Below are positions 31,310 to 32,400 of a stretch of 32,400 nt of DNA, piece after piece. The stretch is from positions 52,164,400-52,196,799 of the forward strand of contig CM044501.1 of NCBI GenBank assembly GCA_024364805.1, given 5' to 3'. The position numbers were made by a program, and so were the translations under genes. The first letter of the stretch is position 1, and each line of letters opens with the position of its first letter. This DNA comes from Euprymna scolopes (Eukaryota > Mollusca > Cephalopoda > Sepiida > Sepiolidae). A model generated the notes under the pieces. It worked only from the letters and a program-made list of their open reading frames with translations. It did no database searches and was not told where the DNA came from.

Positions 31310-31374
31310 TTGGGTTGGTGCAAAAATGTGTTTTTTTTTTGTATATACTTGGACATCAAAAACATTTTTGCACC
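31310..31374. mobile_element. Miniature mariner-like element, copy 1 (right end lost)
   Basis: Starts TTGGGTTGGTGCAAAAATG and ends CATTTTTGCACC. These are the GGTTGGTGCA terminal repeats of mariner relatives such as MADE1/Hsmar1. The last bases expected on the right (AACCTAA) are replaced. The interior (T run, then GTATATACTTGGACATCAAA) matches copy 2 at 31489-31560. Confidence 0.7.
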
Positions 31375-31379
31375 GGGAA

Positions 31380-31655
31380 GCTGAAACAATTGTAAGCAAT
31401 GCTGTGACCAATAAAAGGAAAACTTTCCGAAAATGAATAAATACTTTTGTGTATCTATCGCTATTAACATGGTATCTTTAAAGAAACATTAGGTTGGTGC
31501 AATTTTTTTTTTTTTTTTGTATGTAGATGAACATCAAAAAACATTTATGCACCAACCTAATATTTCTTTAAAGATACCACGTTAATAGGGATAGATACAC
31601 ATATAGATATTCATTTTCGGAAAGTTTTTCTTTTATTGCTTACAATTGTTTCAGC
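31380..31655. repeat. Large palindrome B around mini-mariner copy 2
   Basis: The left arm, 31380-31488, starts GCTGAAACAATTGTAAGCAA. The right arm, 31561-31655, ends TTGCTTACAATTGTTTCAGC. The arms are inverted copies with scattered differences and one extra run of about 10 bases in the left arm (GCTGTGACCA). The mariner-like element sits exactly at the centre. Confidence 0.85.
31489..31560. mobile_element. Miniature mariner-like element, copy 2
   Basis: A 72-bp element with perfect terminal repeats TTAGGTTGGTGCA and TGCACCAACCTAA enclosing a T run and GTATGTAGATGAACATCAAA. The termini match the mariner (MADE1/Hsmar1-type) consensus. TA lies at the boundary on the right. It is too short to encode anything. 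Confidence 0.8.
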
Positions 31656-31910
31656 CCCCAGTGTTGGCATATAATATAATTATTCATCAAATTATAATTT
31701 GCACAAACTTTGGCTTCATCAGCGTGTTAGAAAAAAATCTTTGCATTTATTCAAATGATAAATCACCTTTTATTAAAACAAATAGCCACTTGAGGATTAA
31801 TGACAAATATTTGATATAAAATTTGAATCAGATCATTGTAATTCTCATAAAAACTTGTTAACGTGTTCATACAGAAGTTTCCAGAGTCGAATTTTTACAG
31901 TATCTTATTT
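31656..31910. other. Intergenic, no gene seen
   Basis: AT-rich sequence between palindrome B and the 30-bp minisatellite, with no recognised feature. Confidence 0.5.
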
Positions 31911-32130
31911 ATTAAGATGAATCTTATTTATTCAATGAATATTAAGATGAATCTTATTTATTCAATGAATATTAAGATGAATCTTATTTATTCAATGAAT
32001 ATTAAGATGAATCTTATTTATTCAATGAATATTAAGATGAATCTTATTTATTCAATGAATATTAAGATGAATCTTATTTATTCAATGAATATTAAGATGA
32101 ATCTTATTTATTCAATGAATATTAAGATGA
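31911..32130. repeat. 30-bp minisatellite x7.3
   Basis: Seven exact units plus a third, unit ATTAAGATGAATCTTATTTA then TTCAATGAAT. The period is a multiple of three and free of stops in one frame, so it reads as repeated MNIKMNLIYS. That 97-codon frame is a consequence of the repeat and not a gene. Perfect identity between units implies very recent expansion. Confidence 0.97.
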
Positions 32131-32136
32131 ATTCTC

Positions 32137-32161
32137 TACTTTCACCTATTAAGTGAAAGTA
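32137..32161. repeat. Short hairpin beside the minisatellite
   Basis: TACTTTCAC (32137-32145) and GTGAAAGTA (32153-32161) form a perfect 9-bp stem with a 7-base loop, seven bases after the 30-bp array ends. Confidence 0.7.
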
Positions 32162-32400
32162 CAGAATAGTGAACAAGGCCCCTACAGTCCTCACGTTAAG
32201 AATGAGATTTTAAATAATAACGCTATTATTTCAACACAGTCCGTAAAAAAAGGCCATTTAAAATCTGGTGCAAAGATCAGTGCTAAGAGATTATTTGATA
32301 GTATCTAAACTTTTCAAACCAATTCCATAGTCAGTGGCAATATCCAGTATTTCCTCAAGGAGAGGCTATTTATTTCACTTTGAGTATTGCAAGTTTATAT
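32162..32400. other. Right edge, no gene seen
   Basis: No open frame of note and no recognised repeat before the window ends. Confidence 0.5.

Noticed and set aside
31863-32156. 97-codon frame MNIKMNLIYS x7
   Set aside because: Produced by the 30-bp tandem repeat; no other coding sign.

Overview
This is an AT-rich, gene-poor stretch of animal nuclear DNA built almost entirely from mobile-element remains, microsatellites and hairpins. The long poly(A) and (TA)n tracts, the tRNA-headed SINEs and the CR1/Jockey-type LINE fragments suggest a mollusc, most likely a cephalopod close to octopus. That assignment is inferred from the style of the repeats, not from a host gene. I found no convincing host protein-coding gene. 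One 69-codon open segment with plausible splice signals (30592-30798, minus strand) is the only candidate exon.

Layout. 1-2842 is a broken LINE on the minus strand, running off the left edge inside its reverse transcriptase. 4056-5990 is a second, different 5'-truncated LINE, also minus. 6888-11625 is a third LINE on the plus strand, of the same family as the first. It carries two younger insertions: a solo LTR (8260-9106, TGT...ACA ends, 4-bp ACTT target duplication) in the endonuclease, and a short LINE 3' end (10524-10763) just after the FADD box. Further LINE 3' ends lie at 13504-13770 and 24881-25085. SINE family 1 (tRNA-type head plus a GTTTCGGCC / GGCCTTCGTCAGG module) occurs at 16380-16955, a 576-bp composite of inverted SINE plus sense tail with a 15-bp target duplication, and at 23559-23981 with a 9-bp duplication. 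SINE family 2 shares a GGCACCCTGCTAG-like end and occurs at 14503-14730, 14995-15160 and 26630-26852. A 5S rRNA-like segment lies near 29000 on the minus strand.

DNA-transposon-like and foldback elements: a near-perfect 159-bp hairpin (17727-17885) that shares its core with SINE family 1; a pogo/Tigger-like MITE (20895-21172); a TIR element beginning CACTATAATAGC (24067-24553); a 35-bp-stem hairpin (21837-21915); and a cluster of palindromes with mariner-type termini (31130-31655). Three clean minisatellites occur: a 26-bp unit x7 carrying CACGTG in every unit (20345-20526), a 27-bp unit x4 (26054-26161) and a 30-bp unit x7 (31911-32130).

Nothing here acts as an operon or pathway. The interest lies in the nesting of elements, the SINE/hairpin shared module, the twin-priming-like SINE and the E-box minisatellite.
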